Shown: positions 30,332-36,380 of the stretch, piece after piece | How positions within the stretch are numbered: the stretch's first letter is position 1 | Layout: each line of letters starts with the position of its first letter | Source: a virus | IMG/VR virus record: IMGVR_UViG_3300009506_000111 | Coordinates: 1 to 36,380 of that record | Reading direction: 5' to 3' (one strand) | Length of the DNA: 36,380 nt | Notes under the pieces: model-generated | Database searches by the model: none | The model's input: only the letters and a program-made list of their open reading frames with translations | What the model was told of the DNA's origin: nothing | Program-made: the position numbers and the translations under genes

Positions 30332-30957
30332 TCCGCGTCGCCCTCGGCGGGCAGGTCTACGCCTTCGACCCCCCGCAGCGTCCGGACCCGCCCGGGCTCG
30401 TGTGGCGCGAGGTGGAGGGCTGGGCGTGCGACTGCACCGGGCCGGGAGCCGGGCATCCCGCCGTTGACTGCGCCGGACGGTACCGCATCACCGCCCGCGT
30501 GCCGACCTACCCCGAGCACGATCGCGAGCGGCTGGCCCGGGAGCGTGACGCGCGCACCCGGGCGGAAGGCACACACTCCGGGGTGATCGTCGGAGCACGG
30601 GTACTGCGCCCTGATGATCCCGGGGTGAGACTCCCCCCGAAGGCCGTCACGCTCGGCAGGACGGCGCACAAGGCTGGGAGGGCGCCGCGCCTCACCTATG
30701 CCAAGGGGTGGGGACGACGCAAGACCGGGACCGGTGAGGGGGCCTTCGAGCCGTGGCCGGTGGAGACCGTCGCCCTGCGGATTCCCGGCGTCGGGTGGGC
30801 CTGCTGGGACCGGTTCGCGGCACATGACGGGAGGGCGCTGAGCGCTCCGTCTCCGACGGCGTGGTCCGCGGCCGGCGCCATGGCGCTGTGGGAGAGGCGC
30901 TGGTACCGGGTGACGCACACGCAGTTCGGCAGTCTAGTCAAGGGAGTGAACGAATGA
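30328..30957 (+). CDS. 209-residue protein of unknown function
   Basis: GTG start overlaps the HTH stop as GTGA. It shows a short beta start (IRVALGGQVYAFDPP), a Cys pair WACDCTG, a basic stretch RERLARERDARTRAEG, and a C-terminal half rich in Trp (VGWACWDRFAAH, MALWERRWYRVTH). No family is recognised. It is translated in a chain of overlapping small early genes. Confidence 0.55.
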   Translation: MIRVALGGQVYAFDPPQRPDPPGLVWREVEGWACDCTGPGAGHPAVDCAGRYRITARVPTYPEHDRERLARERDARTRAEGTHSGVIVGARVLRPDDPGVRLPPKAVTLGRTAHKAGRAPRLTYAKGWGRRKTGTGEGAFEPWPVETVALRIPGVGWACWDRFAAHDGRALSAPSPTAWSAAGAMALWERRWYRVTHTQFGSLVKGVNE

Positions 30958-31535
30958 AGATCGGCGACGTGACCACGGAGGAGCCAACCCGGATCGGCAC
31001 CATCGTCCGGGACAGGGACGGGGACCTCTACGAGCTGACCGGGAAGGGGTGGACGGGAGACTGGATGTGGAGTTCGATCCAGGAGAGCTACGGCCCCCTC
31101 ACTGTCGCGCACCTGCCCGAGTCCGCCAAGGACGACCAGAGCCGGGGCGACGAGGAGGAGTGGGAGGAGGTGCTACCTGAGGACCTGCGGGTCGGCGACG
31201 AGGTGGAGGTCACTCGGCGCGGCAGGGTCGCCGAGGTGAGCCCCTCCCGGACCGCCCCCCCATTGATCGTTCTGGTGGGCGGAGCGCCCTACGACTTCCG
31301 TAACCACACCTTCCGTCGCCGGATCGTCCGGGACATGCCGGAGCCGGAGGCCCCGGCGCTCGTCGTGCACGCCGGGCGCGCGTTCGTGCGGCCGAATGCA
31401 TCGAACGCACGGTTCCAATGGCGGGACGTGACCGGGGAAAACGGTGAATGGTTCGCCTGGAAGTGGGTGCTGGACCTCGACCGGACTACGCCACCACGGA
31501 TCGTCCCGTGGGACAAGATCATCGGGAAGGGCTGA
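30954..31535 (+). CDS. 193-residue protein of unknown function
   Basis: The start ATG 30954 is fixed by the ATGA overlap with the previous gene. Small beta segments (RIGTIVRDRDGDLYELTGKG, RVGDEVEVTRRGRVAEV, VLVGGAPYDFRNHTFRRR) look like SH3-like barrels, and there is an acidic linker rich in Glu near residue 60. It ends VPWDKIIGKG. Function unknown. Confidence 0.55.
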   Translation: MKIGDVTTEEPTRIGTIVRDRDGDLYELTGKGWTGDWMWSSIQESYGPLTVAHLPESAKDDQSRGDEEEWEEVLPEDLRVGDEVEVTRRGRVAEVSPSRTAPPLIVLVGGAPYDFRNHTFRRRIVRDMPEPEAPALVVHAGRAFVRPNASNARFQWRDVTGENGEWFAWKWVLDLDRTTPPRIVPWDKIIGKG

Positions 31536-31540
31536 GCGGG

Positions 31541-31780
31541 ATGGGCGCGCAGGTGATTGACCTCGAAGACCTGGAGCACCTGAGGTGGGGCGGGTCCGGG
31601 CTTGACGCGATCGCCGAGCGACTCGGGGTGCAGGAAGAGTCGATCCTGCGCGCGGTACTACGCCGAGCTCCCGAGACCCCCCTGCACCGATGGGTCGTGC
31701 GCGAGCGCGCCAGGCTCGGCGAGGAGCGGATGGCGTGGGTCGGTAACGCCCGACGCGCTAGGGGGTGGCTGGCGCGATGA
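31541..31780 (+). CDS. Small helical protein with an HTH-like segment
   Basis: 79 residues from ATG 31541. The central GLDAIAERLGVQEESILRAV matches a basic helix-turn-helix arrangement (helix, turn at LGV, second helix). The C-terminus is Arg-rich (RERARLGEERMAW, RRARGWLAR). It could be a DNA-binding accessory factor of the early block; this is inference from the pattern. Confidence 0.55.
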   Translation: MGAQVIDLEDLEHLRWGGSGLDAIAERLGVQEESILRAVLRRAPETPLHRWVVRERARLGEERMAWVGNARRARGWLAR

Positions 31781-32085
31781 GCTTCCTCGGCGAGTCGCAC
31801 CCGCAGGAGTGGACCGCGGTGATGCCCGGCGACCTCGTGCGCGACGCGGCCGGCAATCGGTGGGGTGTGACCCGCATCGCACCGGACGGCGCCGGCGGGG
31901 TGTGGGCCGAGCTGAACGGCGGGGCGTTGCACGGGGTGCGCACGCTGCACGTGCCGTCCGGGACCACCCGGGTCGAGCTGGCGCCCGGGCCCGGGTGGGG
32001 ACCGCAGGGTGACGGGGACGCCGCGTTGTCCTGGGCGGTCGGGCTCGTCACCGAGGTTCTCGGGGGTACGGTGGTCCGCACCTGA
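31777..32085 (+). CDS. 102-residue protein of unknown function
   Basis: ATG 31777 overlaps the preceding TGA. A beta-rich protein: AVMPGDLVRDAAGNRWGVTR, GVWAELNGGALHGVRTLHV and a helical end LSWAVGLVTEVLGG. The PGDLVRD segment recalls small SH3-like phage proteins. It is last of the chain of four small genes before the large hairpin at 32118. Confidence 0.5.
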   Translation: MSFLGESHPQEWTAVMPGDLVRDAAGNRWGVTRIAPDGAGGVWAELNGGALHGVRTLHVPSGTTRVELAPGPGWGPQGDGDAALSWAVGLVTEVLGGTVVRT

Positions 32086-32117
32086 TCGGCCGCCCCCACG
32101 GCCATACGGAGGAGAAA

Positions 32118-32160
32118 CACTGAGGCCCGGCGGATCTGATGATCCGACCGGGCCTCAGTG
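32118..32160 (+). terminator. Strong 19-bp hairpin terminator before the replication gene
   Basis: CACTGAGGCCCGG (32118-32130) pairs with CCGGGCCTCAGTG (32148-32160), and inside it CGGATC pairs with GATCCG around a TGAT loop. One A is bulged. No U-tract follows. It ends the early chain, or it reduces readthrough into the primase-helicase gene. Confidence 0.85.
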
Positions 32161-32174
32161 TCAAGGGCTGACAC
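32158..32174. promoter_or_regulatory. Dyad GTGTCA-N5-TGACAC upstream of the replication gene
   Basis: A perfect 6-bp inverted repeat with a 5-bp spacer, adjacent to the terminator and 29 bp before ATG 32203. It resembles a dimer operator. No reliable promoter hexamers could be set around it. Confidence 0.45.
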
Positions 32175-32202
32175 GTCCACGACAACGCGAAAGCAGGATA
32201 GC

Positions 32203-34800
32203 ATGTCCGATTCGTCCCCGCAGTCCGCCACGCAGGACATGATCGACCAGGGCGCGATCGGCGCCTATCTGGACCTGATCTACCCGCCCGGGTGGGACTG
32301 GCGGGGAGAGATCGGGGCGGCGCACTCGCTGCCCGGCGGCACGGGGATGCCCTCCGCGCACTGGCCGCGGGAGCGCGCGGTGTACGAGGCCGTCGAGTTC
32401 GCCCGCTCGGCGCAGCGCCGGGATGCGCCAGGGGTGTACCTGCGCTGCAGCACGGTGCGGCCCGACATCGAGCCGGGAAGGCGCGGAGGAGCACAGGACA
32501 GCGTCGAGCTGCCGGGACTGTGGGCCGACCTCGACATCGCCGGACCTGGACATCGGCACGACCCGGGCAAGCACGGCGGGCTCGTGCTGCCGCCGGATGC
32601 CGCGGGAGCCCTGGCCATCGTCACGGCCTCGGGCCTGCCGGCCCCGAGCGCCGTCGTGCACTCCGGGGGCGGGCTCTACGCATGGTGGCTGTTCGACCGG
32701 CGGGTCGAGCTGGCGCAGGAGGGACACGCGGTCTGGTCGCGGATCAGCGAGGCGTGGCAGGCGCGACTTGCCGAGGGAGCGAGCTCGATCGGACTGCACT
32801 ACGGGACCGGGGTCGGCAACCTCGACCGGGTGCTCGGGCTCGTCGGCACACCGAACCGCAAGGTGCCCGGCCTGCCGACCCCGCGCCGCCTGCTCCACGC
32901 CGACGGACCGCGGTACGCCCCTGAGGTGCTGGCCGAGGCGTCCGGACACGCGACAGCCCCCGGGCCGGTCCAAGCCGGGTCGGGGGCTGTCGCCACGGGG
33001 CAGTGGCAGGTGGTTCCTCACGGATCGCAGCTGCCGTCCGAGCCGCTCGTGGCGAGCAGAGTGCGCCCCGCTGGGCACGTGTCGCCACTCGACGACCTGG
33101 AGACGCGGCACACGTGGGCGCAGATCCTCACCCCGCTCGGGTGGGAGCTGGTCAAGGGCGTGGAGGGACAGGGGGAGTGCCACTGGCGCAGGCCGGGTGC
33201 CTCGCACCCGCTGAGCGCGACTACCGGCCGCGAGGCGGACCGGGACCGGATGTGGGTGTTCAGTGATGCTGCCGGGCTGCCGGTCAATGAGCCCTTGACC
33301 AAGGGGTTCGTCTTCGCGGCGCTCTATCACGGGGGGGACATGCGGGCAGCTGCCGGCGCGGTGAAGGCCATGGGGTACGGCTCGACCACCCATGGAGAGG
33401 GGGACGGTGTCGGGGGTCAGGACGCCACCACCAACCCGGGTAGGCGCCTGGAGCTGACCGCGGCCTCGGGGATGGGCGGGCCGAGGGCGACGCGGTGGCT
33501 GTGGGCCGAGGGGTCGGCCGAGTGGCTACCCCTCGGCGGGCTGTGCCTGCTGGGAGGGCGCGAGGGGAGGGGCAAGAGCACGTGGGTGGTTCGGCTGATC
33601 GCGGAGCTGACCCGCGGGACGCTGGCCGGGGACCTGCACGGCACGCCGCACAGCGCGGTGATCGCCGCCACCGAGGACGACTGGCGGGCGACGATCATCC
33701 CCCGGCTCATGGCTGCGGGGGCGGACCTGGACCGGGTGTACCGGATCGACGCCGTGGAGCCGGACCGGGTCACCGGCGTCAGCCTGCCGGAGGACCTGTG
33801 GCCGCTGCGGGCGCTGCTGGCCGAGCGGACGGACGTGGCGCTGCTCGTGCTCGACCCGATCATGAGCGTCATCCCGGCCCGGGCGGACTCGCACAAGGAC
33901 CACGAGGTCCGCAGGTCGCTGGAGCCGATCTCCGCGCTCGCGCACGCGCACGGGGTCACGGTGCTCGGGCTGATCCACGACAACAAGAGCACGGGCACCG
34001 ACCTGAGCACCCGGCTCATGGGAAGCCGCGCCTTCGTCGCCGTGGCTCGCGCGGCGCTGGTGTGCACCGAGGAGCAGGACACCCCCGACGAGGGCTCCGT
34101 GGATGCACGGGGGGCCGATCCGGTGCGCCCGAGCACCGATGCCTCACCTCTGCCGGCCGGCGAGGTCGAGCGCCCGCGGGTGTTCCTGCTCGGGCAGATC
34201 AAGTCGAACCTCGGGCCCAAGGTCGGCGTCTCGATCCGGTACGTGATCGGGGCCGAGGTTGTGGCGCACGACGAGGAGCTCGACAAGGACGTGCGGGGCA
34301 GCTACGTGCACCGCATCGGCCGGCGCACCGCGGGCGTGGAGGAGATCGTGCGAGAGGCGGAGCGGGTCCGCCCGTCCGGGGACGGTGCGGTGACCCTGCG
34401 GTCGGCGCAGGAGCGGATCCTCGCGCTGCTCGACGGCGGGGAGAGGGGCAGCAGGTCCGTCAAGGACGCGCTGATCGACGGCGGGTTCACCCTGTCGACG
34501 ATCGAGCGCGCGGCGCGGGAAATGGTACGAGACGGACGTATCCGAATTGTCCGTAATGGGAGAGAGACCTCGTGGTCCCCCACCACACCCCCTGAAGGTG
34601 AAGGGGGTAATGACGGCCTTAAGGCGATGAAGGATGAAGGGGGACGCTTCGCTGAAGCGAGCTCTTTCGTTGAAGCTGATTGCCTTCAACCTTCACCTTC
34701 ACCGACCCCCCGCGCGCGCGCGCGCGAGGTGAAGGCAATCGACTCCGGGTGCGCCTGTCCCGAGGGTCAGCACTGGCCGTGGTGCGCAGGTGCGGCGTGA
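32203..34800 (+). CDS. Replicative primase-polymerase/helicase fusion
   Basis: 865 residues. ATG 32203 is taken over GTG 32158, which lies inside the hairpin region. The N-terminal AEP-like domain has GLWADLDIAG (106-115, DxD metal site) and VVHSGGGLYAWWLF (151-164). A central winged or linker region follows. The C-terminal RecA-like ATPase has LLGGREGRGKST (Walker A, about 450) and LLVLDPIMSV (Walker B, about 547), then LGLIHDNKSTGTD. The last ~150 residues include a helix-turn-helix like region (STIERAAREMVRDGRI) and a low-complexity tail. It would prime and unwind at the origin. Confidence 0.85.
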   Translation: MSDSSPQSATQDMIDQGAIGAYLDLIYPPGWDWRGEIGAAHSLPGGTGMPSAHWPRERAVYEAVEFARSAQRRDAPGVYLRCSTVRPDIEPGRRGGAQDSVELPGLWADLDIAGPGHRHDPGKHGGLVLPPDAAGALAIVTASGLPAPSAVVHSGGGLYAWWLFDRRVELAQEGHAVWSRISEAWQARLAEGASSIGLHYGTGVGNLDRVLGLVGTPNRKVPGLPTPRRLLHADGPRYAPEVLAEASGHATAPGPVQAGSGAVATGQWQVVPHGSQLPSEPLVASRVRPAGHVSPLDDLETRHTWAQILTPLGWELVKGVEGQGECHWRRPGASHPLSATTGREADRDRMWVFSDAAGLPVNEPLTKGFVFAALYHGGDMRAAAGAVKAMGYGSTTHGEGDGVGGQDATTNPGRRLELTAASGMGGPRATRWLWAEGSAEWLPLGGLCLLGGREGRGKSTWVVRLIAELTRGTLAGDLHGTPHSAVIAATEDDWRATIIPRLMAAGADLDRVYRIDAVEPDRVTGVSLPEDLWPLRALLAERTDVALLVLDPIMSVIPARADSHKDHEVRRSLEPISALAHAHGVTVLGLIHDNKSTGTDLSTRLMGSRAFVAVARAALVCTEEQDTPDEGSVDARGADPVRPSTDASPLPAGEVERPRVFLLGQIKSNLGPKVGVSIRYVIGAEVVAHDEELDKDVRGSYVHRIGRRTAGVEEIVREAERVRPSGDGAVTLRSAQERILALLDGGERGSRSVKDALIDGGFTLSTIERAAREMVRDGRIRIVRNGRETSWSPTTPPEGEGGNDGLKAMKDEGGRFAEASSFVEADCLQPSPSPTPRARAREVKAIDSGCACPEGQHWPWCAGAA
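34592..34740 (+). repeat. Iteron-like TGAAGG repeats within the 3' end of the replication gene
   Basis: CTGAAGGTGAAGGGGG (34592-34607) and ATGAAGGATGAAGGGGG (34627-34643) are direct repeats. They are followed by GCTGAAGC and GTTGAAGC, then the inverse CCTTCAACCTTCACCTTCACC (34683-34703), and AGGTGAAGGC (34727-34736). GATTGCCTTCA (34678-34688) and TGAAGGCAATC (34730-34740) are a perfect 11-bp inverted pair around an (CG)8 tract at 34711-34726. AT content rises here. This is the best origin candidate in the window. Confidence 0.55.
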
Positions 34801-35279
34801 CAGCGCCCGGCGCTGCTCCTCGCCACCCCCTGCCGCTGGTCGTGTGGGTGCCGGGGCGGGCGCGAACGAAGGGTAGCCTCAGGCCGCAGGGGCGTACCGC
34901 GGACGGACGGGTCCGGCTCGTGGAGCAGGTGCGTCTGTCCGGCTCTTGGCGCGCCACGGTGGTTGAGGTGGTCCTGCGGCACCTCGGGGCCTCGTTCGGC
35001 CCCGATGGGCCCGTAGTGGGCTGGGAGGCGTACGCCGGGCCCGTGTCCGTGCAGCTCGCGGTGCGCTTCCCCCGACCCGACTCGGCGGACCGGCCGTACC
35101 CGACCGCGCGCACCGACGGCGACCTGGACAAGCTGCAACGCAACGTGGGTGACGCGCTGCAGGACGCCCGGGTGATCCTCGACGACGCGCAGATCGTGGA
35201 GTGGCACGCGGTCAAGTCCTGGGCGCCTCCGCTGAGCGCCGGCATCTGGCTCGTGGTGACCCCTGCCGTGGGAGGATGA
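34797..35279 (+). CDS. rusA: RusA-family Holliday junction resolvase
   Basis: 160 residues from GTG 34797, which overlaps the replication gene stop as GTGA. It has the RusA pattern: GRARTKGSLRP near the start, then TDGDLDKLQRNVGDALQDA (106-124) and VILDDAQIVEWHAVKSW. The conserved acidic residues Asp107/109/111, Asp119 and Asp129/130 bind metal. It resolves branched DNA before packaging. Confidence 0.88.
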   Translation: MTAPGAAPRHPLPLVVWVPGRARTKGSLRPQGRTADGRVRLVEQVRLSGSWRATVVEVVLRHLGASFGPDGPVVGWEAYAGPVSVQLAVRFPRPDSADRPYPTARTDGDLDKLQRNVGDALQDARVILDDAQIVEWHAVKSWAPPLSAGIWLVVTPAVGG

Positions 35280-35284
35280 GGCGC

Positions 35285-35860
35285 ATGGACGAGGAGGACG
35301 TTTCCGGTCGGCGGAAGGAAAGAAAGCTGCAGGTCGTAGCCTCGCCGGGCGACGTTCGCAACCGCCCGGGGCGACCGGGTAGAAACCTCACGGGGCGTCC
35401 GCCGACCCCCGAGGCGAAGGTCGAGGAGATCCGGGCCCTGCTCGCCAACCCATCCCTGAGTCGTAATGAGATCGCGCGACGCACCGGGGTGAGCGGCTAT
35501 GTGGTGAGCCGGGTTGCCGCGGAGATCGGGCGCGCCTTCCGGCCGGCGGCCGAGGTCTCGGACACCCGGGCGGCTTCAGCGGCGCGTTCGGTCAATGCGA
35601 CCGGGGACCGCAAGGCCCTGGCCGAGAACCTTGCCGGTGCGGTGGCCGAGATCATGGGCCAGCTCCGGGAGCTCCTCCCCGCCAAGGACACGCGCGCCAC
35701 TGGGGACCTGTCCCGTGCTGCCGCCGCGCTGGTACGGGCCGCGGTGGACCTGGACCGGCTGGAGATCGACCGGCAGCGCGCGGCGAGTGCGGCGCGCGGC
35801 GGGTCCGAGGTCGACTCGTGGCTCGATGAGATGACTGGCACCGAAGGTGGACAACAGTAG
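35285..35860 (+). CDS. Probable terminase small subunit
   Basis: 191 residues. ATG 35285 is chosen because GGAGG lies 9 nt upstream; ATG 35276 directly abuts it. A basic N-terminus (SGRRKERK, NRPGRPGRN) precedes an HTH at 58-84 (LSRNEIARRTGVSGYVVSRV). A long helical region with coiled-coil character follows (AVAEIMGQLRELLP, ALVRAAVDLDRLEIDRQRAA). HTH plus coiled coil upstream of terL is the small-terminase layout, although terL lies about 4 kb further on, beyond the glycan genes. Confidence 0.6.
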   Translation: MDEEDVSGRRKERKLQVVASPGDVRNRPGRPGRNLTGRPPTPEAKVEEIRALLANPSLSRNEIARRTGVSGYVVSRVAAEIGRAFRPAAEVSDTRAASAARSVNATGDRKALAENLAGAVAEIMGQLRELLPAKDTRATGDLSRAAAALVRAAVDLDRLEIDRQRAASAARGGSEVDSWLDEMTGTEGGQQ

Positions 35861-35877
35861 ACATGCTGCACTAGGGT
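35848..35877 (+). promoter_or_regulatory. Tandem-hexamer leaderless promoter F
   Basis: TGGACA, N4, TAGACA, N8, TAGGGT, then CGAGTC and ATG 35884. The site overlaps the end of the preceding gene. It is the likely promoter of the 70-residue protein, pentapeptide, methyltransferase, glycosyltransferase and terminase genes. Confidence 0.78.
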
Positions 35878-35883
35878 CGAGTC

Positions 35884-36096
35884 ATGGGAATCTTCAGTCT
35901 CGGGAGCAGCAACGGTCGCGGCCTGCTCGGACACGGCGCGGCACGCGCGGAGGCGAGCCTGCGGGGTGCCGAGCGTGGACCCGGAGGTGCGACGGTGGCG
36001 GCGCAGCAGGTGGACGTCGATGCCCGGCGAGGTGTCGTGGACTGGACCGTCACGCCGTACGGCGTGGAGCCGGTAGAGCCAGGAGGTGAGCGGTGA
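35884..36096 (+). CDS. 70-residue Gly/Arg-rich protein of unknown function
   Basis: ATG with no ribosome site and the -10 box of promoter F 6 nt upstream, so a leaderless gene. The N-terminal part is [17 protein letters not shown], followed by [18 protein letters not shown] and [19 protein letters not shown]. It stops at TGA overlapping the GTG of the pentapeptide gene as GTGA. No family is recognised. Confidence 0.6.
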   Translation: MGIFSLGSSNGRGLLGHGAARAEASLRGAERGPGGATVAAQQVDVDARRGVVDWTVTPYGVEPVEPGGER

Positions 36097-36163
36097 TCAC
36101 GCGTGATGAAGCGTTGGAGGCGATCAGGTCCGACGTTCGACCACTCCCCGACCTGAGCGGGGC
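36067..36163 (+). repeat. 97-bp direct repeat, copy 2
   Basis: Partner of 108-204, four mismatches. Here the same bases read as the last codons of the 70-residue protein and then as the pentapeptide ribosome site and N-terminus. Confidence 0.9.
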
Positions 36164-36380
36164 GGACCTGAGCGGGGCGGACCTGCGCGGGGCGAACCTG
36201 CGCTGGGCGGACCTGCGCTGGGCGGACCTGCGCGGGGCGGACCTGCGCGGGGCGAACCTGAGTGATGCGGACCTGCGCGGGGCGTACCTGCGCGGGGCGT
36301 ACCTGCGCGGGGCGGACCTGCGCGGGGCGGACCTGCGCGGGGCGAACCTGCGCGGGGCGGACCTGCGCGGGGCGGACCTG
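36093..36380 (+). CDS. Pentapeptide-repeat protein, N-terminal part (runs off the window end)
   Basis: GTG 36093 follows AGGAGGTGAGC and overlaps the previous stop. The first 19 residues ([19 protein letters not shown]) are non-repeat. From residue 20 on the protein is [19 protein letters not shown] type repeats, about 15 before the edge and more after the join. Every fifth residue is Leu with Ala two before it, the face of a four-sided beta-helix. The last codon ends exactly at 36380 and the frame continues at position 1, which yields 134 residues in total. Confidence 0.85.
   Translation, partial: MITRDEALEAIRSDVRPLPDLSGADLSGADLRGANLRWADLRWADLRGADLRGANLSDADLRGAYLRGAYLRGADLRGADLRGANLRGADLRGADL

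Noticed and set aside
32086-32202. A gene after the ribosome-site-like GGAGGAG at 32108
   Set aside because: No ATG, GTG or TTG start follows at useful distance before the hairpin, so it is probably a chance match or a relic.
36164-36380. Short repeated units that might be read as a CRISPR array
   Set aside because: The 15-bp units are contiguous, in frame and code for pentapeptides; there are no spacers and no cas operon.
1-36380. tRNA or other structured RNA genes
   Set aside because: No cloverleaf-like segments were noticed by eye in the intergenic gaps, and all gaps are shorter than 150 bp; a tRNA scan was not possible.

Overview
This window is a compact, GC-rich (about 70 percent by eye) genome of a tailed phage with siphovirus-type genes. 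Its codon bias, many GTG starts, leaderless promoters, LamG-type tail protein and neighbouring gene families all point to an actinobacterial host. It looks like a complete genome cut at an arbitrary point. The last gene runs off the right end inside a pentapeptide-repeat tract, and the left end opens in the same reading frame of the same repeat and reaches a stop. Joining the ends gives one 134-residue protein. No integrase, partition genes, tRNA or CRISPR array were recognised.

Layout, reading across the join. A rightward block carries a RusA resolvase, a probable small terminase, a 70-residue protein, the pentapeptide-repeat protein, a truncated copy of its N-terminus, a SAM methyltransferase, three glycosyltransferase-like genes and the large terminase. 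Then come portal, MuF-like protein, scaffold, major capsid, a glycosyltransferase fused to a small head protein, four connector or neck genes, tail tube, tail assembly chaperones with a canonical -1 frameshift site, a short tape measure and a large LamG-containing tail protein. The lysis region has an XhlA-like protein, a two-helix holin, a glycine-repeat tail protein and a CHAP endolysin, ending at strong terminator hairpins near 23.05-23.10 kb. Two small genes (a winged-helix-like protein and a lipoprotein) sit backwards among the head genes.

From about 30 kb down to 23.1 kb a leftward block holds a 113-residue unknown, a 32-residue peptide resembling the end of a cytosine-5 DNA methyltransferase, a DpdA-like 7-deazaguanine transglycosylase, a YhhQ/VUT-type transporter, a zinc-binding membrane protein, an SF2 helicase, a Cas4/RecB-like nuclease with a zinc knuckle, a zinc-ribbon protein, a possible ssDNA-binding protein and a small membrane protein. 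The transglycosylase gene is only about 50 percent GC, so it was probably acquired. With the transporter it suggests that the phage replaces some guanine in its DNA with a 7-deazaguanine made by the host. From 30 kb rightward lie an HTH regulator, four small unknowns and a primase-polymerase/helicase fusion whose 3' end has iteron-like repeats.

The most unusual feature is one repeated promoter architecture at six places on both strands: two TAGACA-type hexamers exactly 10 bp apart. At four sites the -10 box lies 6 nt before an ATG, which fits leaderless mRNA. These sites precede the two reverse genes, the nuclease, the ssDNA-binding candidate, the HTH regulator and the 70-residue/pentapeptide operon, so they look like a genome-wide control circuit. 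Second come the pentapeptide gene flanked by 97-bp direct repeats and the DpdA/YhhQ module with a methyltransferase-like remnant.
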